Assembly (NCBI GenBank): GCA_022772085.1
Contig: JALFBN010000007.1
Span: 124,001-188,000, forward strand
DNA: 64,000 bases
Origin: Porphyromonas sp.
Lineage (GTDB): Bacteria; Bacteroidota; Bacteroidia; Bacteroidales; Porphyromonadaceae
Direction of reading: 5' to 3'
Shown here: positions 26,643 to 35,465 of the stretch, piece after piece
How the letters are laid out: the number at the start of each line of letters is the position of its first letter
Numbering within the stretch: the stretch's first letter is position 1
Notes under the pieces: generated by a model
The model's database searches: none
The model's input: only the letters and a program-made list of their open reading frames with translations
Told to the model about the DNA's origin: nothing
Made by a program: the position numbers and the translations under genes

Positions 26643-27764
26643 TTAGAATCGTCCACGTGCACTACGTTTGCTACTGGTCGATGTGCTGGAGGATTGACTT
26701 GCTTTCTGTGGTTGGGCAACCTTTTTAGGAGCTGTGGCTTTGTCCTGTTGGCGACGAGCCCGAGCGGTATTGTCACTGTTCTTGTTTTTTTTAGTGCTCT
26801 TTGTCCTCTCTTCTGCCACCTGCTCTTCGTCGTCTGAGGGCTGTGCGGACTGCATCCACAAGCCGACCTCAAAACTTTTTAGCTCTTGTTCTATCCGCTG
26901 TTGTTCACTCCTGAGAGAGTCGGGAGTGGGGCAGTATTGTGCCAATGCTCGACCGAGGCGATTTTGTGTTTTGTAGATACCTCCACTGTAGAGTCGCATT
27001 CGAAAGTAATTGTCAAGGGTTGAGGTGGTGGCATTATTGAGGTCACTCAGCATTACGGGTTGCATGGCAAGGTAGGGTCTAATACTCTCATAAGTGACCC
27101 AAAAAAGGGGGTATTTGAGAGGTTCGTCTGCATCACCCGTATCGTGCATGACGGGGCACAGGGCAATGACCTTGGTATCGATGGTACTTCTGATGGGATC
27201 GAAGTAATACTCCTCTTTGAGGAAGTAGCTTTTGACCTGCTCTGAGGGAATGTCGGCATCCGCCACGATGTAGCGCGCATTACCCGATTTGGAGGCATCC
27301 TCTTCAAAGAGTATTCCGAAGCGATCGAGGAAATCTGAGAAGTTTAGGCGGTGTTTGGGATCGAAGGCTTCGTAGCCATCCGTGTAGTCATATACCTCTA
27401 TTGCTCCTCTATTGACCAGCGAAAAGAGCGTGGAGAAGAGATTCTGCTCCCCTTGTGTGGGACGAGGGGGATAGTACAGGGCGGCATTATCCATGCTGTC
27501 GAGGTTGATTTCTCGATAGATGATTCGCTTCCAGGGGGCATTGTCGCTCTGCTTCTTGAGCCGTTGATTTAGTTCTCCGGCACGTACGGATAGGGTAGAG
27601 TTGTCCGAGGAGGATTGTTCCTCTTGTTTTTGATTGCGAGAGGAGGTACTCCTGCGTACGGCTGTACCTTGCGGAGAGTCTTGCGCCTGACTGTAAGAGG
27701 TCCCCCACACAATAGGGAGGAGTAGGGCTAGGAGATGCAACGTTATGTTATTGAATCTTTTCAT
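26643..27764 (-). CDS. porN: Type IX secretion core protein PorN/GldN
   Basis: Periplasmic ring component of the T9SS, 373 residues, which partners PorK. A signal peptide (about 1-27, ending TSYSQA) is followed by a Ser/Gln-rich linker and the conserved GldN domain with WKRIIYREINLDSMDNAALYYPP, NRGAIEVYDYTDGYEAF, VKSYFLKEEYYFDP and YPLFWVTYESIRPYLA. The last 55 residues are low-complexity, basic and serine-rich. Length is close to P. gingivalis PorN. It is the last por gene of the operon, 7 bases after porM. Confidence 0.94.
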   Translation of the reverse strand: MKRFNNITLHLLALLLPIVWGTSYSQAQDSPQGTAVRRSTSSRNQKQEEQSSSDNSTLSVRAGELNQRLKKQSDNAPWKRIIYREINLDSMDNAALYYPPRPTQGEQNLFSTLFSLVNRGAIEVYDYTDGYEAFDPKHRLNFSDFLDRFGILFEEDASKSGNARYIVADADIPSEQVKSYFLKEEYYFDPIRSTIDTKVIALCPVMHDTGDADEPLKYPLFWVTYESIRPYLAMQPVMLSDLNNATTSTLDNYFRMRLYSGGIYKTQNRLGRALAQYCPTPDSLRSEQQRIEQELKSFEVGLWMQSAQPSDDEEQVAEERTKSTKKNKNSDNTARARRQQDKATAPKKVAQPQKASQSSSTSTSSKRSARGRF

Positions 27765-27771
27765 CTGAGGT

Positions 27772-29325
27772 CTACTTAACGATTACTTCAATAGGGGGGA
27801 TTTTGCGATCTATACCATCGGGACCACGAGCTATTACTTCGCTTATATAGAATCTTTTTCCGCGTGAGAGGGTGCGGATGCGTGCCAATTGGCGTTCGGA
27901 GAAGCGATCTCCTTGTCCTACCTCGGGCATGGCATTACCCATTTGATCGAAGAAGGTGAGTTGGAATCGGGTAACCGAATAGGCTACGTCGAGTATATCA
28001 TCATCAATTGCGGCCTTGATTCCTCCCGAGGCGAGGAGATCTCTCTTGGAGATATTTCCTCCACGGAATCGTTTAGTGGCACCATTGGCATCTTTGTATT
28101 CGATGTAGGGGAGTGGATCGGGTAGGGCACGGACGCGGAGGGTCTGCTCTGCTACCTTTTTGCTACTGCCATCGGCACTCTTGGCAACAACGCTAATTAC
28201 GGCATCGCTACCGACCTTCCCGGGGCGAGCGATCCACTGATTCCCTCTTTTGGAGAGTGTTCCGTTACTCATTGTCGCGGTCACGGCTTCGCTAGCTACA
28301 CCCGGTACGGCTATGTTAATGGGATTGTCGATACCGGCGTAAAGCACATTCATCAGAGCCGGTGCAATGGAGGCCATCGGAGCCGTTACCGTATATTCGG
28401 AGCTAAACTCGTGCTTCTCTAGAGAGCCATCGCCCCGACGCATTTCGATAAATCCCTTTATGGGGAAGGTGCCAGCTGCGCCCGTCGAAGTGGTAAACAG
28501 ACCCTTGTTTGCTGCAGATAGCTCCTTGCCGTTGACCACGATACGAGGCTGTTGGGTGGAGTCCACACTGCTGAGTACAATTCGGGCTCGGTAGGTACCA
28601 CCGCTCATTACGATCTGACTCTCGGGCACCACCTGTGCCTCAATCTTATTTACTCGGAAGTCTCCGATATCGATACTTCGGATCAGTTCACTCAGTACCT
28701 CCCCTTCGACATTGCGGATATCGGTTTGCATCTGTGTGAGTAGAGTTACCGCTGCAATTGTGGGCATCCCTTCAAAGAGACTATTTTCCCAAGACTGAGT
28801 CCCGTTTTTTTCGGTGGCGAGGATATTTTCCATCGCTTTGCGTTTGCCGTCATCAAGCATCATACTACCGGCCAATTGGCGAAAATCCTCTATTTTTTTT
28901 CGAAGAAGCATACCCTTGTTGTCCATGGGGTTTAGCATGATAGCCGCAGAGGCATTCATATCATCCTTTCGGTCGATGTTGTTTACGTCGCCCTCTTTGC
29001 CGTCTGTCTTCACAACGATCAACTTCTTCAGCTCATCAATGAACTGATAGAGTGAGTCCGTCGCATTTTGGATCTGCTTGCCACGGGCAAAGGCCGTCTC
29101 TGCTTTGCTTGGATTGTGGCTGTATGCGAGCTCCAGCTCACGGCCTATACGATCGTTGCGTTCACTTGTTGAGGCAAGCATATGGGCAAGACCCTCGCCC
29201 ACTTTGTCGAATCCGGCGAGTACATCCGACGACACATTAAGAGCCACCATAGCAATGAAGACCAAATACATCAGATTGATCATCTTCTGTCTATTGCGGT
29301 TGCCCGAAGAACCTCCCGATGTCAT
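27772..29325 (-). CDS. porM: Type IX secretion motor protein PorM/GldM
   Basis: Inner-membrane motor subunit with a long periplasmic shaft, 517 residues, close to the family length. One transmembrane helix lies near the N-terminus ([26 protein letters not shown]). A helical periplasmic region (about 35-220) precedes the beta-sandwich domains, with [19 protein letters not shown] and [23 protein letters not shown] matching GldM. The C-terminal domain should contact the PorKN ring. With PorL it forms the proton-driven rotary motor. It starts 17 bases after porL. Confidence 0.95.
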   Translation of the reverse strand: MTSGGSSGNRNRQKMINLMYLVFIAMVALNVSSDVLAGFDKVGEGLAHMLASTSERNDRIGRELELAYSHNPSKAETAFARGKQIQNATDSLYQFIDELKKLIVVKTDGKEGDVNNIDRKDDMNASAAIMLNPMDNKGMLLRKKIEDFRQLAGSMMLDDGKRKAMENILATEKNGTQSWENSLFEGMPTIAAVTLLTQMQTDIRNVEGEVLSELIRSIDIGDFRVNKIEAQVVPESQIVMSGGTYRARIVLSSVDSTQQPRIVVNGKELSAANKGLFTTSTGAAGTFPIKGFIEMRRGDGSLEKHEFSSEYTVTAPMASIAPALMNVLYAGIDNPINIAVPGVASEAVTATMSNGTLSKRGNQWIARPGKVGSDAVISVVAKSADGSSKKVAEQTLRVRALPDPLPYIEYKDANGATKRFRGGNISKRDLLASGGIKAAIDDDILDVAYSVTRFQLTFFDQMGNAMPEVGQGDRFSERQLARIRTLSRGKRFYISEVIARGPDGIDRKIPPIEVIVK

Positions 29326-29342
29326 TGTCGTAGTGTACTGGT

Positions 29343-30320
29343 TTATTGTTGGTTTTGAGTATTCGATGGCTGACGCTCCTCGTGCGTAGAGGTGTAGGGT
29401 TTGCCTTCACGTGGAGCATACCCTTCGTAGGAATGGTTGGGGTAGTGCGCATAGGGTTCGGAGTAGGCACTGCGGGGCATCATGGAAGCTCCCATATTGA
29501 TGGTCATGGCATCCAATAGGCGTGCATACACTCGATTGAGATCCTGAAGTTGCCGAGCCATGTGTGCATTTTCGATACGGAATGCATTGCTATCTCCCAA
29601 ACTCCCCTCATATATACTACGTAGGTGATCCAATCCTGCATTTATGCCTTCAATGGCGGCAATTTGCTGATTTACCTCTCGGAGTTGCGTTTCATAGGCT
29701 GTATTGAGATTGTTGAGGTGACTACCGAGCGACTCCAGTTGCTTGCGATATTGGAGCGTCTGGTTATTGAGATCCTGCATATTGAGGCTTTGCCATTGTT
29801 CGCTCATTCCTGTGGTGATTTCGCCCAAACGAGCAAGTTGGTCGATCGATCCACTTAGGCGTTGAATACTCTCTTTGAGTTTATCCACCTCTTCTTGGGA
29901 GAGAAGATCTGAGAGCGAGATTTGAGTCGTTGCTCCTTCTGAAGTGTAGCTCGATCCGCTTGAGGGCGTTACTTGGAGGTTATCGGCACGCCGACGTGCA
30001 GCTTGTGCACGGTCAGCGAGGTAATGGCGTTGTTCAGCCAGTTCTTCTTCTGATAGATGCCCTCCTCGGAGTTCGGGGAAGACCTGTTCCCATTTGTAAT
30101 CCTCTTCGGGTTGCTCGAAGCCTGATATGAAGAATACAAAAAACTCGGTCATCATACCGATGAAGAGCATTTGATCGCCAAATGGCCAGTGGAGCAACTT
30201 AAACAGCGCACCGATGATTACGACGGCTGCTCCCCAACTATATGCGATATTGAGGATTTTTTTGCCACGTTTGCTCACCAAAAACTGACTGAGTTTGCTG
30301 GGTTTCTTTGAACTATTCAT
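29343..30320 (-). CDS. porL: Type IX secretion motor protein PorL/GldL
   Basis: Inner-membrane stator-like subunit of 325 residues. Two transmembrane helices lie between residues 23 and 72 ([40 protein letters not shown]). Two glutamates ten residues apart, Glu59 and Glu69, match the spacing of the glutamates tied to proton flow in GldL. The cytoplasmic remainder is coiled-coil-like ([36 protein letters not shown]) and ends in a tail rich in Tyr, His and Gln. It pairs with porM 17 bases downstream. Confidence 0.95.
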   Translation of the reverse strand: MNSSKKPSKLSQFLVSKRGKKILNIAYSWGAAVVIIGALFKLLHWPFGDQMLFIGMMTEFFVFFISGFEQPEEDYKWEQVFPELRGGHLSEEELAEQRHYLADRAQAARRRADNLQVTPSSGSSYTSEGATTQISLSDLLSQEEVDKLKESIQRLSGSIDQLARLGEITTGMSEQWQSLNMQDLNNQTLQYRKQLESLGSHLNNLNTAYETQLREVNQQIAAIEGINAGLDHLRSIYEGSLGDSNAFRIENAHMARQLQDLNRVYARLLDAMTINMGASMMPRSAYSEPYAHYPNHSYEGYAPREGKPYTSTHEERQPSNTQNQQ

Positions 30321-30355
30321 AGAGCTGTGTATGTACGATAATAAAGGGTGGAGTA

Positions 30356-31813
30356 CTACTTTTTACCTCGCTTTGAAGGGGTAAAGGATATGGCTTTACG
30401 GACGCAACGGAAGCCGATATAAGAGCGTGATTTACTCTGCGTTTCGTAGCTTCTTGTAGAGGATTGGATGAAGCGAACGACATCTTTCCATGATCCTCCG
30501 CGTACTACCTTGCGACGAAGGATTTCGGGATCTTTACGGTCGGCGTGGTAGTCCAATTCGGGGTTGATGTCATCAATGTCCTTGTAGCTGGAGGCCGAGT
30601 AGGCCGATCCTGTCCATTCTGCTACGTTACCTGCCATATCATACAATCCGAAGTCATTGGGCGAGAAGGTTCCCACTTGGCTTGTGATGAGGTGCCCGTC
30701 GGCAGTGTAGTCGCCCTCTCCGGGTTTGAGGTTGCCGAGATAGCACCCTTTGTCGCTTTGGAGGTCTTTGGCACTCCACGGATAGCGTCTATTGGTATCG
30801 CCACTGCGAGCGGCATACTCCCATTCGGCTTCGGTGGGTAGTCGGAAGTCCTCCAGCACCATTCCTTCCGGTATTTTGAGACCTTGTCGGAAAGAGTGAG
30901 ATCGCCAAGCACAGAAGGCTTGTGCCTGTTCCCACGAAACGCCCACCACAGGGTAATTGTCATACCCCGGATGATTGAAGTAGAGATGGGTGTATTCCGC
31001 ATTGGTTGAGTTAGGGAAGTCGCGCACCCAGCAGGCTTCGTCGGGGTAGATGGGTACGATGTAGGTATTGAGGAAGTCGTATTCGCTAGAGAGTTTACGT
31101 GTGATGGTCTGTCGGACGATGCGCCCTCCGTCGTCCATGTACGCAGTATCTTTGGCAATGGTGGGGAGGGAGAGATTCTCAAGCTCCTCTTGTGAGAGGG
31201 TGCTATTGCGCAGAGCCAATAGTTGCTTTTGATACAACGCTGCCGCATGATAGTCGTATCGTTCATAGCGGTAGATCATCTGTGTGGGATCGAGCTGTCG
31301 CTCACGGGTTACGGGATTGGTGTAGTAAACACTTCGGAGGGCATTGAGCTCCTCCTCGGTGGCACGCTTCTCCGTGGGGATGGGACGCGACCAATCGAGG
31401 TGTGGCTCTATGGGGTTGTCGTATTTGTCCGTCGTGATTTTATAGTCCGGATTACCTCCAAAGGCGGGGTCGGCCAGGCGTTCACGGATAATAGAATCTC
31501 GCACGAAGTAGACGAATTGGCGATACTGGGCGTTGGTGATCTCGGTCTGATCCATCCAAAAGGCATCTACGGAGATCGCTTTGGACTCCGCAGGAAATCC
31601 CCATAAACTGTCGGCTTCGGTATGCCCGAGCACGATGGATCCTTGAGGTATTAGTACCATCCCATAGGGGGCGGGCTCTTGCCATGAAGCGAGGGAGGCT
31701 CCTACTAATTCACCTCCTGCGGTTGATTTTGGGCGAGAGGCACAAGCTCCGAATAACACAAGGGCTAATGTCGTGGCACTTGTAAGGGATAGTAGGCGTT
31801 GTATTTTCGTCAT
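30356..31813 (-). CDS. porK: Type IX secretion lipoprotein PorK/GldK
   Basis: Outer-membrane lipoprotein of 485 residues that forms the periplasmic ring with PorN. The lipobox LFGAC is at the end of the signal (Cys24). The FGE-sulfatase-like fold is shown by MVLIPQGSIVLG, FWMDQTEITNAQYRQFV, YPVVGVSWEQAQAFCAWRS, RLPTEAEWEYAAR, MAGNVAEWTGSAY and RGGSW, ending IGFRCVRKA. It is the first gene of the porKLMN operon. In P. gingivalis porP lies directly upstream of porK, but here the upstream neighbour is pdxB. Confidence 0.95.
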   Translation of the reverse strand: MTKIQRLLSLTSATTLALVLFGACASRPKSTAGGELVGASLASWQEPAPYGMVLIPQGSIVLGHTEADSLWGFPAESKAISVDAFWMDQTEITNAQYRQFVYFVRDSIIRERLADPAFGGNPDYKITTDKYDNPIEPHLDWSRPIPTEKRATEEELNALRSVYYTNPVTRERQLDPTQMIYRYERYDYHAAALYQKQLLALRNSTLSQEELENLSLPTIAKDTAYMDDGGRIVRQTITRKLSSEYDFLNTYIVPIYPDEACWVRDFPNSTNAEYTHLYFNHPGYDNYPVVGVSWEQAQAFCAWRSHSFRQGLKIPEGMVLEDFRLPTEAEWEYAARSGDTNRRYPWSAKDLQSDKGCYLGNLKPGEGDYTADGHLITSQVGTFSPNDFGLYDMAGNVAEWTGSAYSASSYKDIDDINPELDYHADRKDPEILRRKVVRGGSWKDVVRFIQSSTRSYETQSKSRSYIGFRCVRKAISFTPSKRGKK

Positions 31814-31929
31814 TTGTATTCTATTTCTATATCTAACATGAACCCATGAGTCCGCCTCTCCTCTAGAGAGAGGGATGGGGTAACATCTGCTAACTAAACG
31901 TACTGTATAGATCCTTTAGTATAGGGTAC

Positions 31930-33087
31930 TTAAAAAATTTTCGATTCGTTTACTACGAGGTAGCCCAATTGACATAATGGCTCTATCTCCTCTTCGTGGA
32001 TACCTATGACGTGGTAGGCAGGAGCTTCTCTGGGATAATCGTAATGTACACGCAGACTCTCAAATTGTTCGGGAGAGCGGCGTAACTTCTTCTCTATGAG
32101 CGGAAGTCCACGCATGGTGTGGGCTAGCAGATATTCCATGCGGAGGTATTCTCTATCGTGGAGGTCGATTGTGGCTTCGTTAGGGGAGGGTAGAGTTAAT
32201 GAATGAAAGGGGATTTGCTCTGAGTTCAATTGGAAAAACTCAATGATCCGTTCTGCGACCATTCGAGTCCCCCGAGCTTTGCCGTCTGCCGAGAAGCCCG
32301 CGATATGGGGTGTTGCTCGTCGGGCTTGTGCCAAAAGATCGAGCCGAATATGAGGTTCGCCTTCCCAACAGTCCAGATAAACATCTTCGATAAGTCCTTT
32401 TGCAAGAGCTGAAAGGAGGGCGTCGCTGTCGGCAATTGCTCCTCGAGCAGCGTTGATGATGAGCGGCTTTTGATGGCAGCGTTGGAGTAGTTCTTTATTC
32501 AGAAGATGATAGGTGGGGTGCGCACCACTCCTCGTGAGTGGTGTGTGAAAGGTGATGATTGAAGCCTTCTGAACGGCTTCGTGCAATGTACAGAATTTGT
32601 CCGTGCCCTCCTGTTCGGCTCTGAGGGGATCGACGCATAGGACTTTCATCCCAAGGGTCTCTGCCATCTGTTGTACGTTTTTGCCCACGTTGCCGACACC
32701 GACGATGGCCAATGTCTCTTGCCGAAGAGGTCTCTTTAGGCGAAGGGCTCGATCGGCAAGTACACCCATCACCCAATGTGCTACGGAGCGGGCATTACAC
32801 CCAGGGGAGTTGCTCCAATGGATTTTTTGTTGGGCACAATAGTGGGCATCAATATGATCAAATCCTGCCGTTGCCGTAGCTATTGCTCGGACGGCGGTTC
32901 CTTCAAGTAACTCTTTGTTGCAGTGGGTTACGCTACGAATCAGTAACCCCTCAGCTTGTTCTCGAATTAGTCGCTCTCGGGTGATCTCCTCGGAGGGGAG
33001 ATAAACGAGATCCGCCACGGAGTCAAGTAGTCCTTGGAGGTAGGGGAGGGAGCGGTCTGCAACGAGACGTGGTTTGGTAGTCATCAT
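31930..33087 (-). CDS. pdxB: 4-phosphoerythronate dehydrogenase
   Basis: Second enzyme of the DXP-dependent pyridoxal phosphate pathway, 385 residues; oxidises 4-phosphoerythronate. The D-2-hydroxyacid dehydrogenase fold has LLIRSVTHCNKELLEG, then ATATAGFDHID, the NAD-binding loop IVGVGNVGKNVQ, FHTPLTRSGAHPTYHLLN, INAARGAIADSDAL and the catalytic histidine in ATPHIAGFSADGK. The C-terminal dimerisation domain of PdxB type follows. It lies 116 bases upstream of porK on the same strand and may be cotranscribed. A TACCTTTG box sits just before it. Confidence 0.92.
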   Translation of the reverse strand: MMTTKPRLVADRSLPYLQGLLDSVADLVYLPSEEITRERLIREQAEGLLIRSVTHCNKELLEGTAVRAIATATAGFDHIDAHYCAQQKIHWSNSPGCNARSVAHWVMGVLADRALRLKRPLRQETLAIVGVGNVGKNVQQMAETLGMKVLCVDPLRAEQEGTDKFCTLHEAVQKASIITFHTPLTRSGAHPTYHLLNKELLQRCHQKPLIINAARGAIADSDALLSALAKGLIEDVYLDCWEGEPHIRLDLLAQARRATPHIAGFSADGKARGTRMVAERIIEFFQLNSEQIPFHSLTLPSPNEATIDLHDREYLRMEYLLAHTMRGLPLIEKKLRRSPEQFESLRVHYDYPREAPAYHVIGIHEEEIEPLCQLGYLVVNESKIF

Positions 33088-33120
33088 CTATTTATCTGTA
33101 TCGATAGCTCAACGTGCCCC

Positions 33121-33128
33121 CAAAGGTA
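33121..33128 (-). promoter_or_regulatory. -7 promoter box for pdxB (minus strand)
   Basis: CAAAGGTA on the plus strand reads TACCTTTG on the minus strand, an exact TAnnTTTG box. It lies 34 bases before the pdxB ATG. No TTG at the ideal -33 distance is visible. Confidence 0.55.
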
Positions 33129-33426
33129 CAAATCTCCATTCGTATAGAATTCTTTTGAGGGATGGGGAGGAGTTTTGTTGATGCCTGTGAAACCTATGTC
33201 AAGATGTTGCCCTGAATTTTGGAAACTCTTGGGCTACACTTTTTTGTTTCACAGTCTCTATTTCTAGACGTCCGACTCTGCACTAAAAAAGCCTTTCGCT
33301 TATAGATCCCAGTTTTTTTTGATTTGTCGAACTCTGCTTTGGGGGCGTCTTCTCTCCGAGGAGCAATTTATTTGGTAATAGGATGTTTTCTTTATAAGAA
33401 ATAATGATGGATATTTAGAAAATCAC
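33129..33426. other. Intergenic region between pdxB and the lipoprotein patch
   Basis: About 300 bases with no ORF, tRNA or clear terminator. It is T-rich in places. It separates the conserved pdxB-por region from the variable lipoprotein patch. Confidence 0.4.
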
Positions 33427-33434
33427 TACATTTG
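33427..33434 (+). promoter_or_regulatory. -7 promoter box (TACATTTG) of the lipoprotein patch
   Basis: TACATTTG is an exact TAnnTTTG match 35 bases before the ATG at 33469. It probably drives the small ORF and the duplicated lipoprotein genes as one unit. Confidence 0.6.
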
Positions 33435-33468
33435 CATCGCACGTAAAGAACAAACACAGAAATAAGAA

Positions 33469-33645
33469 ATGATGAAACAAAAATTACTTCCTTTTTTAGA
33501 AGTTCTCCTCGGTGCAGGTTTGCCGGTAGGATGTACTTCTGAACCAAAAATCGGAGATGATTTCGCGCAGAGCATGTCCACACCCGACATTCAGAAGCAT
33601 TTTATTAGTACACTTCCATTTGTGATAAACAGAATTATAAACTAG
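33469..33645 (+). CDS. Small lipoprotein-like ORF, probably the 5' part of a frameshifted gene
   Basis: A 58-codon ORF opening MMKQKLLPFLEVLLGAGLPVGC followed by TSEPKIGDD. The hydrophobic start and Cys22 look like a lipoprotein signal, although the proline at -3 is unusual. It sits directly behind a good promoter. The last residues (VINRIIN) look unnatural, while the -1 frame from 33609 encodes a protein-like tail ending KGLAEKWIVE right at the Shine-Dalgarno of the next gene. I infer one small gene of about 80 codons broken by a frameshift between 33609 and 33643, or a sequencing error. No family is recognised. Confidence 0.45.
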   Translation: MMKQKLLPFLEVLLGAGLPVGCTSEPKIGDDFAQSMSTPDIQKHFISTLPFVINRIIN

Positions 33646-33704
33646 ATGCCGAGGTCTTTTTGGTATATCCAAAGGGATTGGCTGAAAAGTGGATCGTTGA
33701 ATAA
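33609..33704 (+). pseudogene. Out-of-frame tail of the small upstream gene, copy 1
   Basis: This frame reads CDKQNYKLDAEVFLVYPKG and then LAEKWIVE before a TAA at 33702-33704. The TAA overlaps the AAGGAGGA ribosome-binding site of the next gene, an arrangement expected of a genuine cotranslated gene end. The frame has no start of its own: a TAG at 33606-33608 precedes it. Confidence 0.5.
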
Positions 33705-33717
33705 GGAGGATGTTAAT

Positions 33718-34428
33718 ATGAGAAAGATGCACAGAATAGGCTGTTTGAGCCTTATCGGGGTGAGTTTCCTTTTGGGAGTAATCGGTTGCTACCGACATAA
33801 GCCGGAGGATTATCCTCACCTTATAACCACGTTTTTGGAGATGAAAGAATTCGACCTTTTGGATGTAGAGAAGGGACGACAATTTCAGTTAGAAGGACAA
33901 GATTTTATGCAGATCTGCAATATAAATCTTAAAGGAAAGTGTATCAATTTTGAGGCTAGCGATCGAAGAGATCCCAAAATAATAGACTTCTTAGTTTCCA
34001 TTGGTGATACTCACTATCTGAAGCATCGTTGGATTGATGGACGCATAACTGATCCTATTTGGGGTGTCATAAATACTCCTACTGCTGTGTCTGTTGTGTG
34101 TGATGCAGATTATGATGCCGATCACCCCAAGGGGACTTCCTTGAATGATGTGATGGTGTTACGCTTTTTTGATAATATCGGCTTTATCAAAAATGATTAT
34201 CAGGATGCCGCTAAGTTTGCAGCCTTTCTCCGATTGGATGATCCTAAAGGATTACAGAGACTCCTAGCTTCTCCTCCTCAATGGTATTTGCTCCTCAAAA
34301 CACCACCCGAGGCATGGAATGATCAAATGGTTACTTTTACACTTTCCGTAACCATGCCGTTGGGGACGGAAGTCACCCGACAGATAAAAATCAAATTTCC
34401 GATCCCCATTTTAGAGACAACTATTTAG
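33718..34428 (+). CDS. Predicted lipoprotein, copy A of a tandem pair
   Basis: Lipoprotein of 236 residues, family not firmly recognised (possibly one of the Bacteroidota DUF5034-like lipoproteins). The ATG at 33718 is chosen because AAGGAGGA lies eight bases upstream and it opens a lipoprotein signal, MRKMHRIGCLSLIGVSFLLGVIGC (lipidated Cys24). The mature part has DRRDPKIIDFLVSIGDTHYL, then HRWIDGRIT and CDADYDADHPKGTSLNDVM, ending in a beta strand-like TRQIKIKFPIPIL. It is about three-quarters identical to the next gene by eye. A surface or envelope role is inferred only from lipidation. Confidence 0.78.
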   Translation: MRKMHRIGCLSLIGVSFLLGVIGCYRHKPEDYPHLITTFLEMKEFDLLDVEKGRQFQLEGQDFMQICNINLKGKCINFEASDRRDPKIIDFLVSIGDTHYLKHRWIDGRITDPIWGVINTPTAVSVVCDADYDADHPKGTSLNDVMVLRFFDNIGFIKNDYQDAAKFAAFLRLDDPKGLQRLLASPPQWYLLLKTPPEAWNDQMVTFTLSVTMPLGTEVTRQIKIKFPIPILETTI

Positions 34429-34436
34429 GGTATTGA

Positions 34437-34529
34437 ACCCAAAGACTATCGACAAAAACTCATGGATTAGGAGCCGAGGTCTTTTTGGTATATCCAAAGG
34501 GATCGGCTGAAAGGTGGATCGTTGAATAA
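34437..34529 (+). pseudogene. Remnant tail of the small gene, copy 2
   Basis: After a TGA at 34434-34436 this frame reads on to AEVFLVYPKGSAERWIVE and a TAA at 34527-34529, again overlapping the ribosome-binding site of the next gene. It differs from copy 1 by Leu to Ser and Lys to Arg. No start codon and no 5' portion are present, so it is a leftover carried along by the duplication. Confidence 0.5.
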
Positions 34530-34542
34530 GGAGGATTTGAAT

Positions 34543-35256
34543 ATGAAAAAGATGTACAGAATAGGCTGTTTGAGCCTTATTGGGGTGAGTTTCCTTTTGG
34601 GAGTAATCGGTTGCTACCGACATAAGCCGGAGGATTATCCACATTTTATAACAGAGTTTCTGAAGATGAACGATTTCAGTGTTTGGCAAACAAAAGAAGG
34701 TCGAAAACAAGTTTGTCTAGATGGCGAGACCTTTGTGCCGATCTGTGATATAAATCTCAAAGGAGAGTGGATTTACTTTAGAACTAGTGACCGAAGAAAT
34801 CCCGAAGTCATAGACTTCTTGGTCTCTATCGGTGATACGCACTATCTGCAACATCGCTGGATTGATGGACGTATTACACGTCCAAATTCGGGGATTATAA
34901 GTACTCCTGTCGCTGTGTCTGTTGTGTGTGATGCCGATTATGATGCCAATCACCCTAAGGGGACTCCCCTAAACGATGTGATGGTATTGTCTTTTTTAGA
35001 TAATCTTGGCTTTATCAGAAGTGGATATCAAGAGGATTTTCAGCGTAGGACTTTTCTCAAATTGAATGATCATCACGGGTTATCAAGGCTTCTTGCTTCT
35101 TCTCCTTGCTGGTATTTGCTCCTTAAAACACCACCCGAGGCATGGGATGATCAAACAGTTACTTTTACACTTTCCATAACCATGCCGTTGGGGACGGAAG
35201 TCACCCGACAGATAAAAATCAAATTTCCGATCCCCATTTTAGAGACAACTGTTTAG
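34543..35256 (+). CDS. Predicted lipoprotein, copy B of a tandem pair
   Basis: Paralogue of the preceding lipoprotein, 237 residues. The start is the ATG at 34543, nine bases after AAGGAGGA; the longer frame opens at a TTG within the leader. The signal MKKMYRIGCLSLIGVSFLLGVIGC gives lipidated Cys24. Signal peptide and C-terminus (MPLGTEVTRQIKIKFPIPIL) match copy A almost exactly. Differences cluster in residues about 40-60 (FLKMNDFSVWQTKEGRKQV) and 160-190. The pattern of a conserved frame with a variable middle suggests diversification of a surface-exposed or ligand-binding part. Confidence 0.78.
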   Translation: MKKMYRIGCLSLIGVSFLLGVIGCYRHKPEDYPHFITEFLKMNDFSVWQTKEGRKQVCLDGETFVPICDINLKGEWIYFRTSDRRNPEVIDFLVSIGDTHYLQHRWIDGRITRPNSGIISTPVAVSVVCDADYDANHPKGTPLNDVMVLSFLDNLGFIRSGYQEDFQRRTFLKLNDHHGLSRLLASSPCWYLLLKTPPEAWDDQTVTFTLSITMPLGTEVTRQIKIKFPIPILETTV

Positions 35257-35465
35257 GGCGTTTTGCTTATATCGGATTTTATTTCTATCTTTACCCTAAG
35301 GATAGGATTGCATCCCGCCTTTCCTGCTCCTTGTGCGGAGTAGCCTGTTTCTTGCCATCCTTGCCGAGCGTGTGTATGGGTGGAAAACGGGATGGGGAGA
35401 GGTGGCGATCAGACCCTTTCTTGTTTAGCAATGGAAGTATTACTCTAATCTTAAGTATTGATGTT

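Larger units (their letters stand above)
33648..35258 (+). repeat. Tandem duplication of about 0.8 kb carrying a lipoprotein gene
   Basis: Unit 1 runs from about 33648 to 34430 and unit 2 from about 34473 to 35258, offset 825-828 bases. Each holds a 70-base leader (including the remnant reading frame and AAGGAGGA) followed by a lipoprotein gene. The first 100 bases and the last 110 are nearly identical, while the middle has diverged. Confidence 0.9.
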
